Source of the DNA: an uncultured Roseburia sp.
Lineage (GTDB): Bacteria; Bacillota; Clostridia; Lachnospirales; Lachnospiraceae
Assembly (NCBI GenBank): GCA_905206195.1
Contig: CAJLGN010000060.1
Coordinates: 1-7,396 of the forward strand
Length of the DNA stretch: 7,396 bases
Direction: 5' to 3'
The notes under the pieces are model-generated. The model was not told the origin of the DNA, did no database searches, and was given only the letters and a program-made list of their open reading frames with translations. Each line of letters opens with the position of its first letter. Position 1 is the first letter of the stretch. A program made the translations under genes and the position numbers. Below are positions 1 through 7,125 of the stretch, one piece after another.

Positions 1-642
1 CCACCCCGGTATAAACGACACGTACTCAAGATCCCACATGAGGGGCGTCACCCACAGACCGATCTGCAGGAGAATGCCCACCACCTCCGTCACATCCCGA
101 AAAAATACATTCACCGCTCCGGTCGCGTAGATCAGCCCAACTGTAAAGACCATCATGCAAAAGGAGTAATAAAGCACCTGCAGCGTATAAAAGTCCGGCG
201 CATATCCCATGAGCCAGAACACCGACACCGCAAACAGCACAAAAAACAGATGCGTGAACAGCGCCGAGATCAGCTTTACCACCGGAAGCATATCAATCTG
301 GAACACGACCTTCTTGACCAGATAACTGTACTCCACCAGTACTCCCGTGCCGCCGTTCATGGACTCCTGAAAATAGAACCACGGCACGAGTCCCGCCATC
401 AGCCACAGCACAAAAGGGATCTCTATGCCCGTCCGAAGATCCGTCGCTCTTGAGCCGAGTCCCAGCTCAAACACAAACCAGTACAAAAGAATCGTGATCA
501 CCGGTTGCACAAACGCCCATATCACACCGAAATAAGATCCGGCAAACTTCTTTTTGATATCATTTTTGGCCAGATTCCAGAGGAGTCTCCGGTTCGCCAG
601 AAGATGTCCGGCCAGCGATGTATTTGTATTCTTTCCCGTCAT
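1..642 (-). CDS. ABC-2 type polysaccharide export permease (partial, C-terminus off the window)
   Basis: Membrane subunit of an ABC exporter for a lipid-linked surface polysaccharide (Wzm/TagG-like, ABC-2 membrane family). Translating the minus strand from the ATG at 642 gives an open frame of 214 residues that runs into the window edge. The family usually has about 260 to 280 residues, so the last part is missing. Visible are a short cytoplasmic N-terminus with the motif FAGSYFGVIWAFVQP (residues 33-47), hydrophobic segments at about 40-60, 76-92, 118-146, 153-175 and 186-203, and the family-typical NVFFRD (178-183) before the last visible helix. The start follows rfbC by 14 bases and has AGGAG at 650-654, 7 bases upstream. 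The rhamnose-synthesis context says it exports a rhamnose-containing glycan; an ATPase partner would be expected next. Family assignment is firm. The substrate, and whether it is teichoic-acid-like or O-antigen-like, are inferred. Confidence 0.93.
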   Translation of the reverse strand, partial: MTGKNTNTSLAGHLLANRRLLWNLAKNDIKKKFAGSYFGVIWAFVQPVITILLYWFVFELGLGSRATDLRTGIEIPFVLWLMAGLVPWFYFQESMNGGTGVLVEYSYLVKKVVFQIDMLPVVKLISALFTHLFFVLFAVSVFWLMGYAPDFYTLQVLYYSFCMMVFTVGLIYATGAVNVFFRDVTEVVGILLQIGLWVTPLMWDLEYVSFIPGW

Positions 643-656
643 CCGCGCGCTCCTAA

Positions 657-1238
657 CTAACACATTCCGCGAGCTTTTTTGTAGTCCGCAAAACTCTTCT
701 GGATCTTGTCCTTGTCGGACAGGATCAGATCTGCCTCAGTCATGCCCTCCGGCATCGGCCACTCCACGCCAATCTCAGAATCACTCCAAAGGATTCCACC
801 CTCATCATTCGGATGGTAGAAATCTGTCACCTTGTAGCAGAACTCTGCGAAGTCGGAGAGCACGATAAAGCCGTGCGCAAAATTTTTCGGAACAAAGAAT
901 TGCTTTCTGTTCTCCGCGGAGAGCACGACCCCAAACCACTTCCCAAAGGTCGCAGAGCCTTCGCGCAGATCCACCGCCACGTCGAACACCTCCCCGCTCA
1001 CCACGCGCACCAGCTTATCCTGCGGATAATCGATCTGGAAATGCAGACCGCGAAGCACGCCCTTTTTCGACGCGGACTGATTGTCCTGTACGAACTGGCA
1101 GTCAATCCCAGCCGCCGCAAAATCATTGTAATTATAAGTTTCCATAAAATAGCCCCGGTCGTCGCCGAACACCGCCGGCTCGATCACCCGCAACCCCTCA
1201 ATTCCGTTACAATTCTCCGTCACTTTAATCTTTCCCAT
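657..1238 (-). CDS. rfbC: dTDP-4-dehydrorhamnose 3,5-epimerase (RmlC)
   Basis: Cytoplasmic cupin enzyme that epimerises dTDP-4-dehydro-6-deoxyglucose at C3 and C5, the third step of dTDP-L-rhamnose synthesis. From the ATG at 1238 the protein has 193 residues, normal for RmlC. The signature VLRGLHFQ (61-68) carries the catalytic His66. It is followed by YPQDK with Lys75, AHGF (121-124), a Tyr at 135, and the conserved ILWSDSEIGVEWP stretch (149-161), which probably holds the acidic partner of the histidine. The frame stays open to a TTG at 1244, but MGKIKVTE is the typical family N-terminus, so the ATG at 1238 is preferred. It ends in TAG 14 bases before the export permease and follows rfbA by 55 bases, so all three are probably cotranscribed. 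Function is secure; the exact start is the only doubt. Confidence 0.96.
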   Translation of the reverse strand: MGKIKVTENCNGIEGLRVIEPAVFGDDRGYFMETYNYNDFAAAGIDCQFVQDNQSASKKGVLRGLHFQIDYPQDKLVRVVSGEVFDVAVDLREGSATFGKWFGVVLSAENRKQFFVPKNFAHGFIVLSDFAEFCYKVTDFYHPNDEGGILWSDSEIGVEWPMPEGMTEADLILSDKDKIQKSFADYKKARGMC

Positions 1239-1249
1239 GTGCAACTACA

Positions 1250-1254
1250 TCCTT
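1250..1254 (-). promoter_or_regulatory. Ribosome binding site of rfbC
   Basis: AAGGA on the minus strand lies 5 bases before the TTG at 1244 and 11 bases before the ATG at 1238. The spacing alone does not decide the start. The family N-terminus favours the ATG. Confidence 0.55.
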
Positions 1255-1293
1255 TCAATGTCTGCAAAATACTTTGATATCGAGCGGTTCTCA

Positions 1294-2172
1294 CTAGAGC
1301 CCTTCGGCGATCTCCATCAGATATTTTCCGTAGTCCGTCTTAAGCAGCGGCTGCGCCAGCCGCACAAGCTGCTCTCTGTCGATAAACCCTCCCTTGTATG
1401 CGATCTCCTCGATGCAGGAAATGTAGAGTCCCTGCCTCTTCTGGAACGCAGAGACAAAATCTGCAGCGGCGAGCAGCATATCGTGGTTCCCGGTATCCAG
1501 CCACGCAAAGCCGCGCCCCAGCGTCTCCACACACAGCGCTCCCCGCTTTAAATATTCATTGTTGACAGATGTGATCTCAATCTCTCCCCGCGCCGACGGC
1601 TTGACATTCTTGGCAATCTCCACCACATCGTTGTCATAGAAATAAAGTCCTGGCACTGCGTAATTTGACTTTGGATGCTCCGGCTTCTCCTCAATAGAAA
1701 GAGCCTTACCATTCTCGTCAAACGCAACCACCCCGTACTCTCTCGGGTCTCTGACGTAATAACCGAAGATCGTCGCCCCCTGCTCCCGCTCCGTGCGCAC
1801 CGCCGCACTCTTCAACACTTTGGAAAAGCTCTGTCCGTAGAAAATATTATCCCCGAGCACAAGCGCAACCGCATCCTTCCCGATAAACGTCTCACCGATG
1901 ACAAACGCGTCGGCGAGCCCTCTGGGCTCCTCCTGCACAGCGTAGGAAAAACACATGCCAAGTTGACTTCCGTCCCCAAAAAGCTCCTCGAACACTGGCA
2001 GATCCCGCGGTGTCGAGATGATGAGCACCTCGCGAATTCCCGCGAGCATCAGCGTGGACAGCGGGTAATAGATCATGGGCTTATCATAAATCGGCATAAT
2101 CTGCTTTGAGATCGCTTTTGTCAGTGGGTAGAGTCTTGTTCCGGATCCCCCGGCAAGTATAATTCCCTTCAT
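1294..2172 (-). CDS. rfbA: glucose-1-phosphate thymidylyltransferase (RmlA)
   Basis: Makes dTDP-glucose and pyrophosphate from dTTP and glucose-1-phosphate, the first and normally feedback-inhibited step of dTDP-L-rhamnose synthesis, in the cytoplasm. The 292 residues match the usual full length. The nucleotidyltransferase signature [11 protein letters not shown] is at 8-18, followed by [17 protein letters not shown] (23-39). The two metal-binding aspartates typical of RmlA are visible as Asp108 in LVLGDN and Asp226 in WLDTG, and EEKP is at 161-164. The ATG at 2172 has GGAGG at 2183-2187, 10 bases upstream, and MKGIILAGG is the standard N-terminus. It ends in tandem in-frame stops, TAG then TGA (1296-1291). 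A 147-base gap with a terminator-like hairpin separates it from rfbB, so its expression may be set apart from the genes upstream. Function is secure. Confidence 0.97.
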   Translation of the reverse strand: MKGIILAGGSGTRLYPLTKAISKQIMPIYDKPMIYYPLSTLMLAGIREVLIISTPRDLPVFEELFGDGSQLGMCFSYAVQEEPRGLADAFVIGETFIGKDAVALVLGDNIFYGQSFSKVLKSAAVRTEREQGATIFGYYVRDPREYGVVAFDENGKALSIEEKPEHPKSNYAVPGLYFYDNDVVEIAKNVKPSARGEIEITSVNNEYLKRGALCVETLGRGFAWLDTGNHDMLLAAADFVSAFQKRQGLYISCIEEIAYKGGFIDREQLVRLAQPLLKTDYGKYLMEIAEGL

Positions 2173-2225
2173 AATTTCTGTCCCTCCAGTTTTTCAATCA
2201 TAATGTATTTATCTTAACTTTTCTT

Positions 2226-2314
2226 GCAGGCAGCCTTTAATTTTTTCTTAAAATTTGTCCGCCTATAAAAACGCGGAAAAGCAGTATCGCCGGGTGGACG
2301 GTACTGCTGCCTGC
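2226..2314 (-). repeat. Perfect 9-base inverted repeat spanning the rfbB-rfbA gap
   Basis: GCAGGCAGC at 2226-2234 and its exact reverse complement at 2306-2314 (plus-strand reading) are 71 bases apart. In minus-strand RNA the upstream arm overlaps the first three bases of the terminator-like stem, so the two pairings compete in part. A weaker AU-only hairpin (2239-2244 with 2250-2255) sits inside the loop. Whether this has a role is unknown. Confidence 0.5.
2267..2308 (-). terminator. Terminator-like hairpin after rfbB
   Basis: In the minus-strand RNA, AGCAGTA (2308-2302) pairs with TACTGCT (2286-2280). An inner CCG/CGG stem (2301-2299 with 2292-2290) closes a six-base loop, with three unpaired bases on one side. 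The stem is followed by TTT, then CCGCG, then TTTTT (2271-2267). The U-tract is interrupted, so this is a plausible but imperfect intrinsic terminator starting 12 bases after the rfbB stop. It may work as an attenuator that reduces read-through into rfbA. Confidence 0.5.
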
Positions 2315-2319
2315 TTTCT

Positions 2320-3402
2320 TTATCTGTTTTGATACATATCCTCGTAGTACTTCTGGTAATCCCCGCTCGTCACATGCCGCATCCAGTCCTCGTGCTCAAA
2401 GAACCATGCGATCGTCTTCTTGATTCCCTCTTTGAACATCGTCTCCGGCTCCCAGCCGATCTCCGCCTTGATCTTGTCCGGCGCGATCGCATAGCGCCTG
2501 TCATGCCCCTTCCGATCCTCCACGTAAGTGATCAGATCCTTGCTCACCAGGCTTCTTCTCGCATCGTCCTCCGGAAGCATCTCAAGCAATGTCTCAATAA
2601 TGATATTGATGATCTCAATATTCTGTTTCTCGTTGTGCCCCCCAACGTTGTAGGTCTCTCCCAGGCGCCCATTTTCCTGTACCATGTCAATCGCTTTCGC
2701 GTGATCATCCACGTACAGCCAGTCCCTGACATTTTTGCCGTCGCCGTAGACCGGGAGCTTCTTGCCCTGCAGCGCGTTGTTGATAATCAGCGGTATCAGC
2801 TTCTCCGGAAACTGGTACGGCCCATAATTGTTGGAACAGTTCGTGATGTTCGCCGGAAACTTGTAGGTGTCTACATACGCTCTCACCAGCATGTCCGAGG
2901 ACGCCTTGCTCGCAGAGTACGGGCTGTGCGGCGCGTAAGGTGTGGTCTCATAGAAGTACGTCCCATCATCCTCCAAGGAACCGTACACCTCATCGGTGGA
3001 CACGTGCAAAAAGCGTTTTCCCTCCAGAAAAGAACCGTCCTCCTGCTCCCACGCCTGCCTCGCACAGTTTAGCATGACAGCCGTTCCCAGGACATTGGTC
3101 TTCACAAACACCTCCGGGTTCTTAATGCTGCGGTCCACGTGGCTCTCCGCCGCAAAGTGCACGACACGGTCAATGTCATTCTCCGCAAAAATCTTTGTGA
3201 TTGCCTCTTTGTCTGTGATGTCGGCTCTCACGAAAGTATAATTATCTCTATTCTCGACGTCCTTCAGATTCTCCAGATTGCCGGCATAAGTCAGCACATC
3301 CACATTGATGATGCGGATTTCATTCCCATATTTGCGGAACATGTAATGAATATAATTCGATCCGATAAAGCCGGCGCCTCCGGTCACTAAATACGTTCTC
3401 AT
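2320..3402 (-). CDS. rfbB: dTDP-glucose 4,6-dehydratase (RmlB)
   Basis: NAD-dependent extended short-chain dehydrogenase that converts dTDP-glucose to dTDP-4-dehydro-6-deoxyglucose, the second step of dTDP-L-rhamnose synthesis. From the ATG at 3402 it has 360 residues, normal for the family. Visible are the Rossmann motif TGGAGFIGSNY (7-17), HFAAESHVDRS (82-92), the catalytic STDEVYG with Thr136, Asp137 and Glu138, and YSASK with Tyr162 and Lys166. The frame extends upstream to an ATG at 3456, but those 18 residues resemble no RmlB N-terminus. A strong AGGAGG lies just before 3402, which fixes the start. The upstream glycosyltransferase ends 75 bases before the start, and that gap holds a good promoter candidate, so rfbB may be transcribed on its own as well as by read-through. 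Function is secure. Confidence 0.97.
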   Translation of the reverse strand: MRTYLVTGGAGFIGSNYIHYMFRKYGNEIRIINVDVLTYAGNLENLKDVENRDNYTFVRADITDKEAITKIFAENDIDRVVHFAAESHVDRSIKNPEVFVKTNVLGTAVMLNCARQAWEQEDGSFLEGKRFLHVSTDEVYGSLEDDGTYFYETTPYAPHSPYSASKASSDMLVRAYVDTYKFPANITNCSNNYGPYQFPEKLIPLIINNALQGKKLPVYGDGKNVRDWLYVDDHAKAIDMVQENGRLGETYNVGGHNEKQNIEIINIIIETLLEMLPEDDARRSLVSKDLITYVEDRKGHDRRYAIAPDKIKAEIGWEPETMFKEGIKKTIAWFFEHEDWMRHVTSGDYQKYYEDMYQNR

Positions 3403-3406
3403 ATCT

Positions 3407-3413
3407 TCCTCCT
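3407..3413 (-). promoter_or_regulatory. Ribosome binding site fixing the rfbB start
   Basis: AGGAGGA on the minus strand ends 4 bases before the ATG at 3402. It lies inside the longer open frame that begins at 3456, and so argues that translation starts at 3402. Confidence 0.85.
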
Positions 3414-3446
3414 GTTTTCGGTCCCAGCGAACCGATAGATAATAGA

Positions 3447-3475
3447 ATTTTACCATACATTTTATATAAGCACAA
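3447..3475 (-). promoter_or_regulatory. Candidate sigma-A type promoter for rfbB
   Basis: On the minus strand, TTGTGC (3475-3470) and TAAAAT (3452-3447) are exactly 17 bases apart. TGG directly precedes the -10 box, which gives an extended -10 (TGn). The -10 matches the consensus in five of six positions; the -35 matches only in TTG. The predicted start of transcription is near 3440, giving an untranslated leader of about 38 bases before rfbB. The -35 begins 2 bases after the stop codon of the glycosyltransferase gene. Confidence 0.55.
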
Positions 3476-3477
3476 GT

Positions 3478-4446
3478 TTAAGACGGTTTTTCCACACTGG
3501 TTTCTGCTCCATTGTCCGTGACCGCCTCTCTGGCAATATAAATCGGGCGGTGCTTCACCTCCAGATATGCCTTGGACAGATAGAGCCCCAGAATCCCCAC
3601 GCAGAGCATCAAAAGTCCCCCGACCAGGAGGACAATGCACGCCATGGACGGCCATCCGTAGGCGGAGCCGCCGAACAGAAGCTGTCTTACGATGATAAAC
3701 AAAATCGCAATCATGGCAATACCGCACATACCCGCCCCCAGGATGGAGGAAAAATACAGCGGCGCCGAAGAAAACGCCACGATTCCGTCCAGAGAATACT
3801 GGAACAGCTTCCAGAAGGACCATTTTGTCTCCCCCGCCACGCGCTCCACATTCTCAAATTCAAACCATTTTGTCCGGAAACCGACCCATCCAAAAAGTCC
3901 CTTAGAAAAACGGTTGTACTCACCCAGCGAGAGGAGTGCATCCACGTACTGCCTGGTCATCAGGCGATAATCTCTGGCACCGTCCATCAGCTCTACGTCG
4001 CTGATGCGGTTCATCAGATAATAAAATCTCCGGGCAAAAAAGGAGCGGATCGGCGGTTCCCCTTTTCTGGTCACCCGCCTTGTCGCCGCAGAATCATATC
4101 CCTCATGTACCACGGCCCGATACAAATCCGGCAAAAGGGACGGCGGATCCTGCAGATCGGCATCCATCATCACCACATAATCTCCGCCGGCGTGCTCAAG
4201 ACCTGCATACAGCGCTGCCTCCTTCCCGAAATTCCTCGAAAAAGAGATGTATTTCACCCTTCTATCGCGCGCCCGCAGTTGGCGGATACACTGCATCGTC
4301 CCATCTTTGGAACCGTCATCCACAAAAAGATATTCAAAATCGTTCTCCTGCATTTCGGCCACCACACGTTCCATCTCATCATAAAAATAACGAATTGACC
4401 GCTCCTCATTGTAGCAGGGAATAATCACCGTAATCAGTTTCTTCAT
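3478..4446 (-). CDS. GtrB/DPM1-like polyprenyl-phosphate glycosyltransferase (family 2)
   Basis: Family 2 glycosyltransferase (GT-A fold) of the type that moves a sugar from a nucleotide sugar to undecaprenyl phosphate on the cytoplasmic face of the membrane. It has 322 residues. The N-terminal catalytic domain shows VIIPCYNEE (8-16), VDDGSKDGT (42-50), FSRNFGKEAAL (69-79), the DAD metal-binding motif (95-97) followed by LQDP, DYRLM (159-163) and GETKWS (205-210). Two membrane segments follow at about 230-258 and 267-290, then LYLSKAYLEVKHRPIYI (288-304). This is the usual GtrB layout, as in bactoprenol glucosyltransferases. The start lies 6 bases after the stop of the GtrII-like gene, and the AGGTG ribosome site overlaps that stop, so translation is probably coupled and the two proteins probably work together. 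The donor is likely UDP-glucose or UDP-galactose, but the sequence does not settle it. Confidence 0.92.
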   Translation of the reverse strand: MKKLITVIIPCYNEERSIRYFYDEMERVVAEMQENDFEYLFVDDGSKDGTMQCIRQLRARDRRVKYISFSRNFGKEAALYAGLEHAGGDYVVMMDADLQDPPSLLPDLYRAVVHEGYDSAATRRVTRKGEPPIRSFFARRFYYLMNRISDVELMDGARDYRLMTRQYVDALLSLGEYNRFSKGLFGWVGFRTKWFEFENVERVAGETKWSFWKLFQYSLDGIVAFSSAPLYFSSILGAGMCGIAMIAILFIIVRQLLFGGSAYGWPSMACIVLLVGGLLMLCVGILGLYLSKAYLEVKHRPIYIAREAVTDNGAETSVEKPS

Positions 4447-4452
4447 CCCACC

Positions 4453-6186
4453 TCACCACCAATTATTGTCCGTTCTCTCACGCACCTCCGACAGACGAAT
4501 CACCACAAATTCTTCCGTGACAAGCACAGAATCCCGAGCCGGAAAGTCCGACATCCCCACCGACAATCTCACAGCCTCCCGCTTTTGCAGCTCTGTCCCG
4601 CTCTCATTTAATGCATTTCCAGTCACCGCCTGCACGAACCCGCAGATGCGGTGCGTCGCTCCGGTCGGATTCTCCGCACTGTAATCCCACTCATAAAAAG
4701 CCCAGCCGTACAGCTCCGTGCGACCGCACCACACGTCCAACACAGGCTTTTGATAACCCACAAAGATGACCGGCTGCACGGGCAAAACTCCCCCGTTGGC
4801 GCCGCGCAACGCCGAGAGAAGTTCATCCGTCTTCGCCACATCCCCCCGGTAACGCACAGCATCGGTGTGAGCCAGCTGTAAATTGTATCCCACCTGCACC
4901 ACGACTGTCGCCACAACCAACATCCTGCACGCCGGGAGTAGCCACCTCCAAAACTTGCCTGCTCTGGCGCCTACCCCATTCTTGATCCCACCGCACGGTC
5001 TGATCGAACAACGCACACCATCCAGAGCGCTGATCGCGTACATTCCAAGAAACGCCGCCACGACCGGCAGCGCGAACTGCGATCTCGTCACGAGCATCTC
5101 ACCCATGTAGATCGTCATCAGAAACGGAGAGGCGACAAGTCCCGCCATCCCCAGCAAAAACAGCCAAAAACGCGCTGTACTACGCACGCTCCCCACCGCC
5201 TGTCGCTGCCTGCACATAAAAAACAACACCAGAGACATAAGCGCCAGACCAATCGCAAAAAACGAGAAGTTCCGCGGGCCGTATCCCAGCAGAAGGTTTT
5301 TCCCCGTGCGCAGTACATTCTTGATACACGCAAACAGCGGAAGTCTGCCCCATCCCATCTGTCCTGCCATATAGTCTGCCGTGGCCATGAACCATGCGTT
5401 TGCAATGACATGATACAGGCCGTAGGCGATTGCAAACTGCCCCGCCCACTTTATAATACCCCAAATGAGCTCCCGATCATGCCTGTTCTGCCCAAACTTT
5501 TCCATGTGCACCGCTTTCAGCTCTCTGTCCGCGTCCGACGCGCCGATCGCCGCCGGCCCGGCGCCGTCTCTCCGCCCCGTCAGTATGAGCAAAAACAGGG
5601 CAATGCAGATCGCAATATAATATGCGGCGAGAGCCTGATATGCCCCCAGTCCCACAACGAGGAACACCGTCGAGACCGCACACCGAACGAGGCTTCCCTT
5701 GGCCCTCGCAACAAAACACGCCTCCATCGACAACATAGCCGCGACAATCAGCAGGACCATCGCGCATGCCACCTCCGCCTGTTGAAGCGAAAAATAAATC
5801 TGATAACTCCAAATATTGGACGTGGTGTAAAGCAGGAGGAATACCCAATAGGGATATCGCTCACTTTTTCCTGAAAATCGGTAGAGTGCAAAGGTCAGCA
5901 GATTCGCCCCCAAAACAAAAAACAGAACAAATAACATCCCGCTTTGAACTGTGCTGTGCACTCTCAGTCCCAAAAGCGACTTCAAAAGGGCAAGACCAAA
6001 TCTTCCAATCGCAAGCCATCCCACCGTCGTCCCCGGATGATTGATCAATTCCTCCGTGTCAATTCGAATGTTGCCCCCAAACACGAGAAAACCAAAACAA
6101 AGAAGCGCCGCCACAACCGACAATATGATTTGCTTCCTCTGATTTCTCACATAATCTCTTATGTCACTTCTTATGGCCAATTCCAT
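4453..6186 (-). CDS. Polytopic membrane protein, GtrII-like glucosyltransferase family
   Basis: A 577-residue integral membrane protein, probably a GT-C type enzyme that uses a polyprenyl-phosphate sugar on the outer face to decorate a surface polysaccharide. Hydrophobic segments lie at about 20-37, 83-103, 112-122, 137-156, 168-202 (probably two), 249-266, 307-325, 339-361, 370-388 and 413-433. The first outer loop holds RIDTEE (41-46), then WLAIGRFG (57-64); acidic residues at this place suit the catalytic site of such enzymes. A polar loop spans 203-245, and a soluble, probably extracellular C-terminal region spans 434-577, with FYEWD at 497-501. The ATG at 6186 is 13 bases from an AGGAGGAGGG run. 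The GtrII family call rests on recalled likeness, the paired GtrB-like gene 6 bases downstream, and the polysaccharide setting. It could instead be another GT-C enzyme. The sugar and acceptor are unknown. Confidence 0.75.
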   Translation of the reverse strand: MELAIRSDIRDYVRNQRKQIILSVVAALLCFGFLVFGGNIRIDTEELINHPGTTVGWLAIGRFGLALLKSLLGLRVHSTVQSGMLFVLFFVLGANLLTFALYRFSGKSERYPYWVFLLLYTTSNIWSYQIYFSLQQAEVACAMVLLIVAAMLSMEACFVARAKGSLVRCAVSTVFLVVGLGAYQALAAYYIAICIALFLLILTGRRDGAGPAAIGASDADRELKAVHMEKFGQNRHDRELIWGIIKWAGQFAIAYGLYHVIANAWFMATADYMAGQMGWGRLPLFACIKNVLRTGKNLLLGYGPRNFSFFAIGLALMSLVLFFMCRQRQAVGSVRSTARFWLFLLGMAGLVASPFLMTIYMGEMLVTRSQFALPVVAAFLGMYAISALDGVRCSIRPCGGIKNGVGARAGKFWRWLLPACRMLVVATVVVQVGYNLQLAHTDAVRYRGDVAKTDELLSALRGANGGVLPVQPVIFVGYQKPVLDVWCGRTELYGWAFYEWDYSAENPTGATHRICGFVQAVTGNALNESGTELQKREAVRLSVGMSDFPARDSVLVTEEFVVIRLSEVRERTDNNWW

Positions 6187-6229
6187 CTGTCCCGGTTTTC
6201 CCTCCTCCTACTTGTCCCAAGCTTTTGGT

Positions 6230-7099
6230 TCACAGCTGCTCCATATACGCGTCGAGGGCGCTCTCCCAGTCCGCCATGCGGTAATCACTGGTCAGCCGCA
6301 TCATATAATTGTCCAAAATAGAATATGCCGGGCGATTTGCCGACGCCGGGTTCATGGCGGCATATTGTTCGCTGGTCACGTGGTTTACCTTTGTAGATTT
6401 TCCCGCCCTCGCAAAAATCGCCTCCGTAAAAGCCGCCCAGTTGGTGTCCCCCTCGCAGGTCGCATGAAAAATGCCGTAATTTTCGGTTGGCTCAAAATGC
6501 CAGATTGCCCGTGCCAGCTCCACCGCGCTGGTCGGCGAGCCCTGCTGATCACACACAACATTGATCTCGTCGCGGGTCTCAGAAAGCTTTAACATGGTCT
6601 TCACAAAATTTTTTCCATCCCCGTAGAGCCAGGCAGTGCGGAAAATAAAATATCTCCCTGCAAACGCCCGCACAAACTGCTCGCCCTCCAGCTTTGTCTT
6701 GCCGTAGGCGCTGACCGGATTGGGAGTGTCAAATTCCGTGTAAGGTCTCGTCCCGTTCCCCTCAAACACATAGTCGGTGGACACATGAATCATTTTTGCT
6801 CCCACCTGCGCCGCCGCGATACTTAAATTGCGCGGCCCAATCGCATTGATCCGATAAGCGGTATCCCACTGTGTCTCACAAGCATCTACATTCGTGTGGG
6901 CAGCACAGTTGATAATCACCTGCGGCCTCTCCCTCCTGACCAGTGCAAGCACCGCATCCACATCGGAAATATCCAGCGCCGTAACGCCGGCGCCCTCCGC
7001 GACATCCGTATTGATAAACTCCACCTCATCCTTTGCATATTCCGCGCGAATCGCACGCCCCAGCTGTCCGTTACAGCCCGTCACCAAAATTTTTTTCAT
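6230..7099 (-). CDS. rfbD: dTDP-4-dehydrorhamnose reductase (RmlD)
   Basis: Cytoplasmic NAD(P)H-dependent short-chain dehydrogenase that reduces dTDP-4-dehydro-L-rhamnose to dTDP-L-rhamnose, the last step of the pathway. It has 289 residues, a normal length. Visible are the cofactor motif TGCNGQLG (7-14), NCAAHTNVD (64-72), STDYVF (107-112), the catalytic YGKTK with Tyr132 and Lys136, and the family motif RPAYSILDN (256-264). The ATG at 7099 has AGAGGGA upstream. The gene follows HPr by 26 bases and precedes the GtrII-like gene by 43 bases. It is separated from rfbB, rfbA and rfbC by the two gtr-like genes, so the four rhamnose genes run D, then gtr pair, then B, A, C. Codons 2 to 4 include a run of seven A. 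Function is secure. Confidence 0.96.
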   Translation of the reverse strand: MKKILVTGCNGQLGRAIRAEYAKDEVEFINTDVAEGAGVTALDISDVDAVLALVRRERPQVIINCAAHTNVDACETQWDTAYRINAIGPRNLSIAAAQVGAKMIHVSTDYVFEGNGTRPYTEFDTPNPVSAYGKTKLEGEQFVRAFAGRYFIFRTAWLYGDGKNFVKTMLKLSETRDEINVVCDQQGSPTSAVELARAIWHFEPTENYGIFHATCEGDTNWAAFTEAIFARAGKSTKVNHVTSEQYAAMNPASANRPAYSILDNYMMRLTSDYRMADWESALDAYMEQL

Positions 7100-7125
7100 C
7101 TCTAAAATATCCCTCTGCTACCATC

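Noticed and set aside
2197..2202. TATGAT as the -10 box of an rfbA promoter
   Set aside because: No convincing -35 box is found 16 to 18 bases upstream and there is no TGn extension, so it was not annotated as a promoter.
2329..3072. 247-residue open frame on the plus strand opposite rfbB
   Set aside because: Antisense to rfbB, no recognisable motif, biased Val/Arg/Leu composition; the rfbB frame is unmistakable.
3403..3456. Longer rfbB product beginning at 3456
   Set aside because: The extra 18 residues contain the ribosome site and are unlike RmlB N-termini; the ATG at 3402 follows AGGAGGA directly.
3320..3823. Minus-strand frame bridging the end of the glycosyltransferase gene and the start of rfbB
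   Set aside because: It is an out-of-frame reading of both genes. Both real frames are intact with full-length motifs, so it gives no evidence of a fusion or frameshift.
3550..4398. Long 282-residue open frame on the plus strand opposite the GtrB-like gene
   Set aside because: It lies wholly antisense to a gene with clear family motifs and has a low-complexity, His/Pro/Arg-rich composition typical of antisense shadow frames.
6187..6229. Short CCAA/TTGG palindrome in the gap between rfbD and the GtrII-like gene
   Set aside because: A four-base stem is too weak to be a terminator or operator, and there is no T-tract after it.
7090..7096. Run of seven A in codons 2 to 4 of rfbD as a phase-variation tract
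   Set aside because: MKKI starts are common and seven bases is short; the frame is intact and nothing else suggests slippage.
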